Source: Bolinopsis microptera
Lineage: Eukaryota; Ctenophora; Tentaculata; Lobata; Bolinopsidae
NCBI RefSeq assembly: GCF_026151205.1
Contig: NC_087081.1
Location: forward strand, 12,215,113-12,279,112
Direction: 5' to 3'
Length of the DNA stretch: 64,000 nt
Below, in pieces: positions 25,823 to 38,500 of this stretch (positions within the stretch are counted from its first letter, which is position 1; each line of letters begins with the position of its first letter). The notes below the pieces were generated by a model. That model was not told where the DNA came from. It saw nothing but the letters and a program-made list of their open reading frames with translations, and did not search any database. Made by a program: the position numbers and the translations under genes.

Positions 25823-27175
25823 ATGCAAAAAGTACTAGCGTTAGTATTGGTTGTGGTGACCTTTGTTCACGCTCGGAATGAGACTGAGATGCCGGGCAAG
25901 TGGCACTTGTTGGAGATGGGAGAAGGTGTAAGCGAGTATAGTCTACTACTTGGAGAGATAGGAAACGAGATGTTCACATTATGGCTCCAGGACGAATATC
26001 CGAATAGTTTCTTCCAGAATATCTGTAACTCTACTGGATACGGTGTTGCATCTGCTAATGAAATATTCCCAGTTGATGATGTAGAACAGTTCCCCTGCAT
26101 CTACTCTGAAGGCCTCCGTGAAGGTACAGCTGCATTCTATCGATGTGACGAACGTGTTTCGGCTAATCAATCTATCGTGGCCTTGAAGTGTTTTGGAAGT
26201 GACATAGAACCGGAGTATGGGCTGGTTATGGCAGGTCTTTACTTCATGGATAACAGAACAGAGGAGATAGAGAAGGGGAGAGAAGGTCTGCTGATTGTCC
26301 ACTTTAGGGATCAAAGTGCAGAAGATGAGACTGACGGCGGATGGCTATCTGGCACTGTCTGTGATGACAAATTTAATGACCATGCAGCAGATCTATCTTG
26401 CCAGTACCTTGGATACGAATCCGCTGAGGAGTGGGGCAGCGGCAGACAATATATGCCTGCTAGCTTCCTGGAGGAGTACGACATAGATATATTGGTGGAT
26501 GACATATATTGTGATGAAAGCAAAACCAACATAACGGAGTGCGAAGCTGACGTATTGGTAGGACACGACTGTAGCAGTAATGAGAATCTGTGGTTGAGGT
26601 GTGCTGGCAACAGCTCGGAGCCAGATTGGGGGCTCGGAGAAGCCTACCTGATGAAGTACGATGAAGAAGATGATGCACTCTCTTACGGATTTGAGGGACT
26701 CCTCCTTGTAACTCTCCGAGACAGAAACGACCCGGAAGTTACGAAATTTGGCACTGTTTGTGATGACTCATTTAACGACCACGCTGCTAATCTGTCCTGC
26801 CAGTATCTGGGATACAAATACGCTGACGCCTGGGGAAGTGCACCACAGAACTACATTCCAGAACACATTTATGACTTTTTGAAGGACCCTCCCATATTGG
26901 TAGACGATGTGCAGTGTGATGAGTGGACAACTAGTATTATGGAATGTGAGGCCCGCTTCATAAGCCATGACTGCAGCAGATCGGAGAATCTCTGGTTGAA
27001 ATGCAGTGAGGACGAGGAAGAAGAGGGGACGGAAGAAGGGGGGACGGAAGAAGAGGGGACGGAAGAAGATGGGACGGAAGAAGAGGGGACGGAAGAACAA
27101 GGACTCGAGTTGGACTTCGGAGGAGCTAAACTCAATTTGAACCTTAACAAGATCCACACAAAATGGAACTTTTAA
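25823..27175 (+). CDS. Secreted SRCR-domain protein, single coding exon
   Basis: 450 residues. The N-terminus MQKVLALVLVVVTFVHA is a clear signal peptide. Residues ~20-140 form a Cys-poor SRCR-like or unknown domain (CNSTGYGVAS, FYRCDERV). Residues ~150-260 and ~275-395 are two scavenger receptor cysteine-rich domains with GTVCDD, DLSCQYLGY, VDDIYCDE, ITECEA and HDCSSNENLWLRC, and the parallel set in the second. The tail (~398-430) is a low-complexity run of (E/D)GTEE units and then GLELDFGGAKLNLNLNK, without a transmembrane helix, so the protein is probably secreted. An acceptor-like TTTTGTAG lies three bases before ATG, suggesting an intron in the 5' UTR. AATAAA at 27417 is a candidate poly(A) signal. 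SRCR proteins act in recognition or adhesion; the ligand is unknown. Confidence 0.92.
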   Translation: MQKVLALVLVVVTFVHARNETEMPGKWHLLEMGEGVSEYSLLLGEIGNEMFTLWLQDEYPNSFFQNICNSTGYGVASANEIFPVDDVEQFPCIYSEGLREGTAAFYRCDERVSANQSIVALKCFGSDIEPEYGLVMAGLYFMDNRTEEIEKGREGLLIVHFRDQSAEDETDGGWLSGTVCDDKFNDHAADLSCQYLGYESAEEWGSGRQYMPASFLEEYDIDILVDDIYCDESKTNITECEADVLVGHDCSSNENLWLRCAGNSSEPDWGLGEAYLMKYDEEDDALSYGFEGLLLVTLRDRNDPEVTKFGTVCDDSFNDHAANLSCQYLGYKYADAWGSAPQNYIPEHIYDFLKDPPILVDDVQCDEWTTSIMECEARFISHDCSRSENLWLKCSEDEEEEGTEEGGTEEEGTEEDGTEEEGTEEQGLELDFGGAKLNLNLNKIHTKWNF

Positions 27176-27416
27176 GGAGACGATGGTAACAAGAAAACGT
27201 CGGGTAGAAGACATCTTTTTGAAAAATGTATCATTCACAATTGTAGTAAACAGCATTTAAAATTTCACAATTTCTGTGTTTGAATTTTGTTTCCGTCCAA
27301 GATTGGAGAAAACGTCGTCATAATGGGACGGATGGGTACTTATTTCTAGAAGCAATATTAAGCTAAACTATTAATTGGGAAATTAAACATTCATTCTCTC
27401 CGTGAAAACAGTTTCA

Positions 27417-27422
27417 AATAAA
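27417..27422 (+). terminator. Candidate poly(A) signal of the SRCR gene
   Basis: AATAAA 242 bases after the SRCR stop codon; the first good match downstream. Confidence 0.5.
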
Positions 27423-27429
27423 TACCTTT

Positions 27430-28049
27430 AAGGCCTCAGGGGGGGGGGAGGGTAAGTCCGAAGCCAATTTTTTTTTCGCCCCAGTTGGCAGACCACCTGA
27501 CGCTCGCACGCCACCCCTAGCCCCCCAGAGCGCCTAATTTGTCGTAAAATTGAGGTTAACAATTGCCTATTTTATCGGTTAACCTCACATATAACCGGTT
27601 CTTAACATTTTGTTGCTCTCATCTTAAGTTAAGAGGTTCACTGTCGAAAATTGTCGAAAATATCGTGACGCACACTCATAATTGTTAACATCATATCTCA
27701 GCTTAGGAGCAAAATATCAAAAATCGCCTCATATTTCTGTATGACAAGACCTTGACAAATACTTTTGCCAAGTTACAATGTCCCGTGAATTAAACTGTAA
27801 AAGAAGATAGATTTCTGCCAAAACCTTATTTAAAGTTTTCATTTACAATAGAATTACAGGTAAACCTCAAAATTTGACGCGCGATATCTACAGGTGGGAA
27901 ACTTATTTTTCGTTCAGGACAAAAGCATTTGAAAATTTAGATCGCGTCGAGCTCTACACAATATCTCAAAATTTCAAAAAATATAGATGAAACTATTAAG
28001 TATTCATGAGATAAACAAATAAAGTAATATTATGTAGTTTTGTAAATCT
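27430..28049. other. Intergenic, nothing recognised
   Basis: Between the SRCR gene and the CACTGTCACAG array. There is a short G/T homopolymer area at 27440-27475. I see no gene or repeat beyond that. Confidence 0.6.
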
Positions 28050-28455
28050 GTCACAGCATTGTCACAGCATTGTCACAGCACTTTCACAACACTGTCACAG
28101 CATTGTCACAGTACTGTCACAACACTTTCACAGTATTTTCACAACACTATCGCAGTAATGCCACAGCATTATCACAGTACTGCCGCAGCACTGCCACAGC
28201 ATTATCACAGTACTGCCACAGCACTGCCACAGCACTGTTGCAGCACTGTTACAGCACTGTCACAACACTGTCACAACACTGCCACAGCGATGTCACATCA
28301 ATGTTACAGCACTGTCACAGTACTGTCACATCACTGTCACAGCGATGTTACAGCACTGTCACAGCATTGTCACAGTACTGTCACAGCACTGTCACAGCAC
28401 TGTCACAGCACTGTCACAGCACTGTCACAGCACTGTCACAGCACTGTCACAGCAA
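28050..28455. repeat. 11-bp CACTGTCACAG minisatellite
   Basis: About 36 units of an 11-bp repeat (GCACTGTCACA). The left part varies and the last ~90 bp is homogeneous. It is intergenic between the SRCR and CCP genes. Ser/His/Gln/Thr-rich ORFs here are read-throughs of the repeat. Confidence 0.93.
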
Positions 28456-29785
28456 TACAAACTGCAAATTCCTCATGACTGCCCTCTCTCTGACTGCAAG
28501 CAGCAGTCTCTCCGGCTCGAGATGGAACTTACATTTGAGGTCTGGACGGGTCTGAAAACGGCGTACTCTTAAAGTCTAATCATAGGGTCCTCTAAATCAT
28601 GTCTCTTGCCATCACTATTTCCTTATTGAAAACATCAAGATTTATAATTCACATTTCACAGTACTCGGGTCTGACATGACGTTGTAACGAAGTAGTAAAT
28701 GAGTACACATCTAAACATCTCAGGGCACATATAAAACGCCTCCTTGTACATTGGGACGCAATTAATGCGTATATTGAATGAAATAGTTTAGCCTAGTAAT
28801 TGTTTCACAGCGCGCGTCTACAAAGCTGATTCGCAAATTAAAAACGTGCACTCCCCTGCATCCTGCTACCATAACAACCACTCAGTTTAATTTACCCGCG
28901 TCACGTGACATTCCCTCAGCCTGTAAAGTACAGGGTGTTAACCACGTGACTACATTAGATTTCTAATAGGGTTACCTAGGTGAAGCTTACTTTCCCGACA
29001 CAATTACTCTTGGATGCAGTTAGCAAAACCCACTCCTATTTTGTTAACCCTGCAGTTGTTCCGTCATTTTAACCCTTGATTATCCGGTTAATCTCAATCT
29101 TCTCATTGTTACTTAGCGACGTTTATATATTTAGCCAATTGTGAGAGTTTAGAGAGAAAATTGCGGGTATTTTTAGTAGATCGTGAGAATTGAGTTGAGA
29201 CTGTTTTTAGCTGTAATCTTTGCATATGACTATAAAAGTTACATTCATTTTTATTCTCTTAATTACAAGTCTTTGCCGTAATATGCACGAGTTGTTTATA
29301 GAGCAAATACAGGTAATACAGCTATATTGGTATACGTGCGGTAAATATTTGCTTATATTCTGGGCTGTTTTCCTTCTCTCGCAGGAAAATAATTAGCAAG
29401 GTTAATTATACTACCTAGAAGCAATTAGAGTTTATTTTTGTTTTCTGACTCAGTATCCTGTGGTGGCATGAACTGATGAACTGTCGCGACGTCATTCGTT
29501 TTATCTGGAGGTTCAAATAATTAGAAACATCACTTCGATAGCGCTCACCTAGGTCCAATAGCAACCTCACCCGCTGCCATAGCAACCTCACCCCGCTTCC
29601 ATAGCAGCCACACCTCGCATCCAATTCTTTGTATGCTCAGTGCTACCCCACCGCGGGGTATAGTATCGTTGTTACCATTAGAGTTATCGTTGCTTTTGGG
29701 TTAGCAAAACCGATTTACCCATTTCTGTGAATTAAATAATTTAGACATAATATCAAAAATGTAGACATAAATTCTCTGCAGAACT

Positions 29786-32700
29786 ATGTTTTCGGTGGTG
29801 CTCCTTTTTTCTCTGCTCCTTTCCACTCAGGCTCAAGATTGTGACTGGCCTGCCTTCTTCGAGACTTCAAACTCACTGTGCACTGTATCAGGTAACTTCT
29901 CAAAGCTTTAAAGGTTCAATTCAACGTTCTGAGGGTGAGTTGTAAGAACAAACAGGGTGTCCCAAAAAAGACGCCCCGGTAAGAAACCCTCCTCATTTCC
30001 CCAATTTTCATTTAATGGTACTCGTTGTAGTATGTTTAATTGTTTACGGGAAGGGTTGGGAGATTTGTTTGTGACTTCTGAAAACTTAAGCAAACTATTT
30101 TGAGTAATTATTTAAAAAATGTCAAAAATTGTTCGAAATAGTCGTCAAATTATGGGCTTGTCCACCATTCGGAGCGCTGAGCCAAGAGGAAAAAACCTTT
30201 TTTCATGAATTTGATTGCAAACTGTTCCTTGTTGTCTCATCTAACTCATGAACACCTCTCTTGATGCTTAAAATCCCAATAGGTGCTCACAAATGGTCAT
30301 TTTCCCAGCAGGCCTGGAACCCAAAGGCCAGAAATGGACGATAGGCCAAATTTGCATATAAACTATGCAATTTTTTATGCGAAAGTCGTTGATTATCTAG
30401 CTTTAATGGTCCTACATGTTCCTTGGTAAGTGTACTGACAGAGTAAGGTAGCAAAAAATTTAAAATAATATGAAAATAGGGCGAAATTACGCCATTAAAG
30501 GAAAAAAGGGGTGTGGCCCAAAAATGCTCCAAAAAAGACCCTGCACCATATCAAAAACCTCGATTTCAGTTCTCAATGCGAAAAAGACTTTTTATTGTGT
30601 CTGTATATACCTGGTTTACAACTTGGGGCTGTTTAAACGTTTCAAAACTAGGATTCCATCATGGACGAAAACTATCACCTATTCTGGGGACTGGGATCAC
30701 ACCAAAATTTTTTCGCATATCTTTAAGATCGAAAATATGTTGCCCATCAAGATTATATGAGCCTCCCAATGGTCCTAAACGAATCTCCTAATCCTTTAGA
30801 AAATAATACCAAGAGATCAGAACCAAAGAGTTAAAACTGAGAAAATTAGGATAGTTTCTTATTGGGTAGTCTTTTTTGGGACACCATGTACCAATATAAC
30901 CATTAACCAAGGTACTAATCCCCCACCCCTTGAACTAATCCTTGCTTCTTCCTCAGGAGTTGAGGTAAGTTGTCCTCTTCTGAAGCCTAGCAGTCAGACC
31001 GTCTCACTCAGCTGCAGAGAAAGTAAGATTATATGTCTCGGAAAATGAGGGGGCTAGGGCTAGGATATTCCGCAAAATCTATAATTTCATAAATGAAACC
31101 ATTCTTCCTTCTAGCTCTTCAAAGCAATGATACATTTGTTGGTCGCTCACCTAATCTCTGATCCTTTTCTCCCCTAGCTCTCAAACAGACGGGTTATCTA
31201 GAATACCACTGTAAAGATGGGCAGATATTTCCTCGTTTTTACACCTCAAAATGTGTCAAACCAGAGGACCCACCCTGCAGACCTCCGACTGGGAGTGCGG
31301 CAAACAATATGGAATTTGTCCAGGACCCTCTTCACAGAGTAGGTTACCATAGCAACACACTTTTTACCATAGCAACACCTCTGTTACCACAGCAACACAC
31401 CTTTTACCATAGAAACACACTCTAAAACAAATCTCCTCAGTTTAATGAACTATCTGCTGGTGTGGAGTACCATGTGAAGTGTAAGAACGGCTACATGTTC
31501 ACAAACGGAGTGGACCATTCGCTGGTTAGTCTGCAGATAATAGTGGTTATGAACAGTGGTTGTGAGATTGTCGTGTATTCGGGATTCAAGTTATAAGATT
31601 TACTTGTGTTCAGAGCCTCTGCGCCTTTTTTACCTATTCGTTATTGCTCCACCTCTCCGAGCAACAAAGGTGATATCTTGTTTCCGATACATGTCTCTAT
31701 ACCAACTAAAATAAATCACAGGTGACAGGGAAATGCGAGTACGTGAACAAAAGAGCTACGATAGTATCTTCCGAACAGTGCTTACCAGGTAGTTTACAGA
31801 GTTAGATAGCTTATCAGTTATCACGTGCTTACCGGTAGCTTAGCGAGCTTATCACATGTTCCCTAATGATGATTGATTTCAGTGTTTAATAGATGATATG
31901 AATTATATCTGATCTGATTCTCTTTCAGCATGTGAGGTGAGAGATAATAACAAACTGAGCGAACAGATTGACAATTTAGATAGGATCACTATAGTGTATC
32001 CTTCTAATGTCAGAAAGGTTAGTGTGTGTATTGGAAAGGAAAAGTGTTTTTGTTAACTTTTAGTACAGTGTCACCTTATCGGACGTTATTTGACCGGACA
32101 TCATTTTGATCGGACATTAAATTGAACGCTCGAATGCATTTATTTAATGTATTTAATTTACTACCTGGTTGGACTTTATTTGAACGGAAATTAAAATGAA
32201 CGCAAGGGCCTCCAGCGTCCAATTGATGTCCGCTCAAATAAAGCCCGATAAGATGAGTGTAATTCATTGTAATACCAATAAAGTAAAGCGGTTGCGATAC
32301 TTCAAGACAACCCCTGTTAACGTTTTACTTACCAGATAGGGGATGGGAGGGTTGTACACGCTAAAGCTCAGTGCAATAACGGCTACAGTCCTCTTAACCA
32401 AACCATTGAACTCGTTTGCACAACCAAAGGTAACCAATATTATAGTATACAATAATCAAATTATCATTTTAAACCTTGTACATAATGTAGAGTTCTCCTA
32501 ATATCGTAATATCTATTTTATTTCTATTACTAAAATACGTTGTATGCTATTGTTGATTTATTTCTTGCACAACTTGATATTTGTTTAGGGACATTGATGA
32601 AAATTTAGAGATTTCAACTAATTTTGGTAGCAATGGACCGTTTCTGTTACCACTACCAGTGTACTGTTCTCTGCCAATTATATCACATGTTTCATTGAAT

Positions 32701-34984
32701 GTATCATAATGATTTTATACTTTATTTCTTGCAGGAGTAACCGCTGCTAACTCTGGTTACTACCTACAAACTTGTAAAACTGAGGAAACCTGTTTGAAGT
32801 GCAATAAAAACTGCCAGGTTCCTCAAATCCCTGACGGCACTGTGTTTTCCAAGTAACCTCTTTGCTCTTATCAGTTTATAACTATAATTCGTATTTAGTT
32901 AACATTTAGTCCGTAGCTAGCTCTTTTCTAGTTCCCATATGATCCACAGGAAGCTTTTATCAGATAGTAATTAGTAGATATAACTAGTAGTAACTTAAAC
33001 TTGTATTTTATTCTATCTGTAACATTTCCTTGTGTTTGAACTTGATTACCCAGATCAGGAGAAGTGTTAGTATCGAACACCCACACAATAAAGACAGGGG
33101 AAATGACTGCGTATGTGGAATGTGCTGGAAACATGAACTTGTTAGGAACAAGATACGTCTCCTGTAACGACGGGGCTGTAACTTCAGAGCTTCCCAGCTG
33201 TTCCGGTAATGCAACCCGTTACCATAGCAACCATAGTAACCATAGTAACCATAGTAACCATAGTAACCATAGTAACCATAGTAACCATAGTAACCATAGT
33301 AACCATAGTAACCATAGTAACCATAGTAACCATAGTAACCATAGTAACTATAGTAACCATAGTAACCATAGTAACCATAGTAACCATAGTAACCATAGTA
33401 ACCATAGTAACCATAGTAACCATTGTAACCATTGTAACCATTGTAACCATAATTGTAACCATTGTAACCATAGTAACCATATCATAGTAACCATATCATA
33501 GTAACCATAGTGAGATAGTGACCTGCAAGACGTACTACTACACTCTTATCTCAATAATAGCAGGTAAATAACCCTCTCTAAGCTGCTGTTACAGGTGCGG
33601 TAGTCTGCTCCCCTCCTGTCATAGATAACGGTTTCTCAACTCCCGATACCTCCAGCAAAACGTCTACTACTTACACCATCACCTGTAACCCTGGTTACAC
33701 TTTAGGTGCGTTACCGTAGCAACAGTCAACACCCATGATGTAATAAACCATACACTTATGTTATCGTAGTAATTACATCCTTGTTCCCAGAGTTCCAGGC
33801 TCAATTAGAACGTCAAATAGATTATTTGTTCGTTCACTTGAACATAAATTGATTGGGAACATACCAGAAAATTGGGAACATACCAGTAAATTTTATTTGA
33901 TTTAAGGTGATCCTGAGGACAACGAAGTAGCATGTGATATCAACAACAGTGAGATGAAATACTCCCTACCTCCCATCTGTCACAGTTAGTTACCTGTTTA
34001 GTAACATAAACTCACAAACATTCGCACACTGGGGTTAAGATTTAAATGCGACCATTTTGTTTGGCTGGAAAACCGTACAAATTCAAATTCACATGATAAT
34101 AATATCCCTATATTTTATTCCTTCCAGTGGGATGTGTAGTTCCAAGTGTTAAAAATGGAGAAGTTGTGAACGGTCCCCAGCTCCTGTCACGTGACCAAGC
34201 CCCTTATCAGACTGGGGAGGCAGTGGAAATACGCTGCAAAGACAAATACATTCTCCAGGTAATTTCAATTTAAATTTAAATCTACCACAGGGGTCGTTCA
34301 CATAATATTACGTTATTAGCCGAGGGGGAGGGGGTTTCCAAATAATTACGCTAGTTTAAACCATAGCTGTGTGTAAATACGATTACGGAGGGGGGTAACA
34401 ATTTTCCAAAAGTGATTACGTAATATGTGAACAACCCTATATACATAGCAGTGAATGTATTTACTTGGAGATCTCAGGCTTTAGTGCTCATGAACTATGA
34501 ATATGTGGCGGAGTGACAGGCTGAGTGCCGCCCAGTAACGCATGCAACAGAGTGTATGATTGGCAATTTCACTTTTACCCAGAGGATTAATGATGAGATA
34601 TTCCTGCAAAACCTTTCTAACGAATGAAAGAATAACGCAAGATATTTTTAAACTAAAACATGCACTCTGTTTTCTAAGCAAAGTTGTAAACTATTTATAA
34701 GTATGGTTACATTTCATGACCCAGGGAAAAGGAGAAGCACAGTGTGATGTGACCGGCTGGGTCAACCTCCCCACCTGCCTCTCTGAAGAGGAACTGTCTG
34801 AAATGGGAAAAGTATCTAACAAGAATTCTGCTATAGGTATGTGGTCATTTTTTGAAAGGCTACGTCCATTTTGGCTAACAAATAGTATTTCATTTCTTTC
34901 TTTTATCGTAAATAATTTATTTTTGTTTCAGGAGTTCCTGCCCAGATATCTCTATTTCTTGTTTCATTAGTGTTGATATGGTAA
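29786..34984 (+). CDS. GPI-anchored CCP (sushi) multidomain protein
   Basis: Sixteen phase-consistent exons: 29786-29891, 30957-31022, 31178-31338, 31441-31524, 31722-31788, 31929-32017, 32336-32429, 32735-32852, 33054-33205, 33595-33705, 33907-33984, 34128-34258, 34725-34836, 34932-34984 (TAA), with boundaries at GT/AG; fourteen coding exons are listed and no others are needed. Signal peptide MFSVVLLFSLLLSTQA. The body has repeated CCP motifs, such as YLEYHCKDGQIF, EYHVKCKNGYMF, VHAKAQCNNGYSPL, YTITCNPGYTL and VEIRCKDKYILQGKGEAQCD-GWVNLPTC. The C-terminus (PAQISLFLVSLVLIW, then stop) is a short hydrophobic tail without a cytosolic part, typical of a GPI signal. CCP proteins with a GPI anchor include complement regulators such as CD55; a complement role here is inference. 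Some CCPs look divergent or lack expected Cys. Confidence 0.88.
32080..32255. mobile_element. Short internally deleted copy of the CCTTATCGG transposon (MITE)
   Basis: About 175 bp with terminal sequence CCTTATCGGACGTTATTTG at the left and a degenerate complement ending CCCGATAAG at the right. It contains the GAACGCAAGGGCCTCCAGCG piece found next to the ends of the two full copies at 11008 and 12449. It has no coding content and lies in an intron of the CCP gene. Confidence 0.75.
33223..33510. repeat. 9-bp ATAGTAACC array, overlapping X-box matches, just after a splice donor
   Basis: About 30 units of ATAGTAACC begin 18 bases after the donor of CCP exon 33054-33205. Each pair of units forms GTAACCATAGTAAC, an exact fit to the RFX X-box consensus GTNRCC-N2-RGYAAC, so sites overlap every nine bases. 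The exon frame stays open through the donor and array to about 33501 (repeating Ser-Asn-His). A short degenerate tail follows. Confidence 0.93.
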
Positions 34985-35595
34985 CGAGGTCACGTGATGT
35001 TATGGTCGAGATTCTGCTTTTATTCGCGCTACTCAGGCTTAAGTTTTATAAAAACTTCAAACTAAATTGAATTTCCGCGGAAATATAGTCCAAATAGATT
35101 TTTCCAGTGACTGTGACTTTTAAACAGCGTTGTATTTATACTTTTATAAGTTTATAGGACAAAAAACGCATTTATTTTAGATTTTCTTCTCAAGACTGTC
35201 AAAAACAATTATACTTACTAAAGATTAAAAAACTTTTTATGATAAAATAGAAAAGATAGACAAAAAAGTTTGAATTGTATTTCTAAGGTTTTATATTTGT
35301 AAAGTACACATTATTTCAAATATTTGAGAATTGTTATGAGAATTTTTATGATAATTGTTTTTAAATTTCATTTACATAATAAAATTTATATGTTAATATT
35401 GTTCAATATACCACATTAGGTAGCTTTCCAATCTTTATTAAACTAATACTACCTAACAAAAAGTTATCAAAACATGTCTTACAGTACATGGTTAGCCAGA
35501 TATTACACATTACACGTACAGTTAGCTTTCGTGTCATATAAACTTATAAACTGTAAAAATCCCAGTTTTTACGGTAACATTAAGCAGCTCAAGTT

Positions 35596-38500
35596 TCACT
35601 TTTCCATTCGTATCACCTTTTGAGAGATGTCTTTTCTACCAATGTCGTTTAATGCCAACACCAAATTGCCTGTAAATGGTTAAAAATGTTACCTTGTCAA
35701 GCTTACTTAGCGGCACAATCTCCCTCACGCAACATAACACATTCTCACGCGAGATCACACATTTAAGCTGATTGGTCACCAAATTAAGCTTCTCACGCAA
35801 CATCACACATTCTCACGCGACATCACTCACACGTTTCTAACGTGACACGCTCTTACGCGACATCACAATCATCCTCATAATATGACGTCAAGAACTTACC
35901 GTATGTTCCCTCCCCGCTCTGCTCCAGCCAAATAAGGAGCATCGCTTTTGCTCTCTCTTCGTCCGAATTATATCGTTTCCTGTTTATTGTCATCAGATTT
36001 TTAAATGTTTTCAAAGTTTATACTCTTTTTACAATAACGGCTACCACTATAATCTTGTGACACTTACTGTTCCTAAAATAATATGTTACTAATACTACAC
36101 ACCATAGTTAAGAGTTAATTCATTCTTTTGGTTTTCATGTTCAGACGTCACCATAATAATTACCTTAGCACCGCTACATCGTCCAACGTGAACCCAATCC
36201 TCTGCGAGATAGCGAAACTAACCCAGGCAGACCCCAGCTGTTTACCACATTCAAACAGTACAGTTTTAGGGACCTTCTCGTTCCGTCTACTATCTTCCAG
36301 ATTCTCAAACACCTGTGTTATGACATTCAATATTTAATTGTTACAGAGGATATCTGCAGTTCAAATCTCAGTTAGATCATGATTGAACTCTTTGAAAGAA
36401 ACCGATCAAAGTAAATACTGATCCGACTAATAGTAATAGTTACTATAAACTAGCGCGCATCATAGCTTCATAGGTTATTAACTATTTTTTGCTATTTGTA
36501 ACTCACAGAACTTATATCTTTAGCCTGAACTGGTTCTGCTTTAGTGACCGGAATCTGTTGACTCTTGATATCTGGACAAATTGGTTAAGATAGTTACAAT
36601 ATGAACCTAGCAGGATATACTCCTAGTTACCTAGCGGGGCATACTCGGCCTGGTTACCATAGTAACAATACCAACCTAGCAGGACATACTCCTGGTTACC
36701 ATAGAGCCAAAGTTACAATACCTACCTAGCAGGACATACTCCTGGTTACCATAGTAACAATACATACCTAGCAGGACATACTCCTGGTTACCATAGTAAC
36801 AATACCTACCTACCAGGACATACTCCTGGTTACCATAGTAACAATACCTACCTAGCAGGACATACTCCTGGTTACCATAGTAACAATACATACCTAGCAG
36901 GACATACTCCTGGTTACCATAGTAACAATACCTACCTACCAGGACATACTCCTGGTTACCATAGTAACAATACCTACCTAGCAGGACATTCTCCTGGTTA
37001 CCATAGTAACAATACCTACCTAGTAGGACATTCTCCTGGTTACCATAGTAACAATACCTACCTAGCAGGACATACTCCTGGTTACCATAGTAACAATACC
37101 TACCTAGCAGGACATTCTCCTGGTTACCATAGTAACAATACCTACCTCGCAGGACATTCTCCTGGTTACCATAGTAACAATACCTACCTAGCAGGACATA
37201 CTCCTGGTTACCATAGTAACAATACCTACCTAGCAGGACATTCTCCTGGTTACCATAGTAACAATACCTACCTAGCAGGACATTCTCCTGGTTACCATAG
37301 TAACAATACCTACCTAGTAGGACATACTCCTGGTTACCATAGTAACAATACCTACCTAGCAGGACATACTCCTGGTTACCATAGTAACAATACCTACCTA
37401 GCAGGACATTCTCCTGGTTACCATAGTAACAATACCTACCTAGTGGGACATTCTCCTGGTTACCATAGTAACAATACCTACCTAGCAGGACATACTCCTG
37501 GTTACCATAGTAACAATACCTACCTAGCAGGACATACTCCTGGTTACCATAGTAACAATACCTACCTAGCAGGACATTCTCCTGGTTACCATAGTAACAA
37601 TACCTACCTAGTGGGACATATTCTTCGTCTGACTCAGTATCATCTTTGTCTTGGATAGTTGTTCTCGGAGTGAATACGTTTTGAATAAAGCTTGCAGAAC
37701 TACCTCCTTCCCTATAAACAGTGTTACTGTTACAACATGCTACAAGACCATAGTGTGTTTGTGTTTTCGTGTTAGAGCAAGTTTATCTGTACTCATGTCT
37801 GATAAGGATAATGTAAGTATGAGCGGTTGTAATAACTGATAAGAATAACACTACTATTATAGTGCAGACCCTTTAGCTGCTTTTTCAGCCCTTCTGACTT
37901 GGATGATATTGTCGATGTTGTTGGTGTTAACTTCCTTGTCGGATATCACCAGCGCTTCTCTGTATTCTTGCAGCACTGTCTCCTCAGAGAAACCAACGCC
38001 CTGCAGCAAACAGGTTACTTATTTGCAGTTCATATCAATGTGTCCCTTTACTCTTATACATTATAGTTTATATCGAAATGTCCCTTAGACCTCACTTGAG
38101 TTAATGTTTGTGTATTCTAACCTCACTTGAGTTAATGTTTATGTATTCAGATTCTAACCTCACTTGAGTTAATGTTTATGTTTTCTAACCTCGCTTGAGT
38201 TAATGTTTATGTATTCTAACCTCACTTGAGTTAATTCTTATGTATCCTAACCTCACTTGAGTTAATATTTATGTATTCAGATTCTAACCTCGCTTGAGTT
38301 AATGTTTATGTATTCTAACCTCGCTTGAGTTAATGTTTATGTATTCTAACCTCACTTGAGTTAATGTTTACGTATTCTAACCTCACTTGAATTAATATCT
38401 ATGTCTCCCATTTCTTGAACTAGTTTCAAAAGTTCGCTTCTTTGTTTAGGTGTCATTTCTAGGACGCCATCAGCCACCACAACGTTCAATGTTTTCACTA

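Noticed and set aside
28059-28572. Three overlapping Ser/His/Gln/Thr-rich ORFs
   Set aside because: The 11-bp array is open in all three frames, so this is not coding evidence.
30287-30791. Overlapping ORFs in the first CCP intron
   Set aside because: The region is bounded by GGGTGTCCCAAAAAAGA-like and TCTTTTTTGGGACACC-like inverted ends (about 29952 and 30878), so it is more likely a TIR element; the ORFs match no family I know.
33184-33501. Long ORFs of (Val-Thr-Met/Ile)n or (Ser-Asn-His)n as genes
   Set aside because: They are frames of the 9-bp array; only the plus-frame continuation from the CCP exon has any biological argument.
36603-37607. CRISPR array
   Set aside because: Units are directly contiguous without unique spacers, and the genome is clearly eukaryotic; the same holds for the other arrays.
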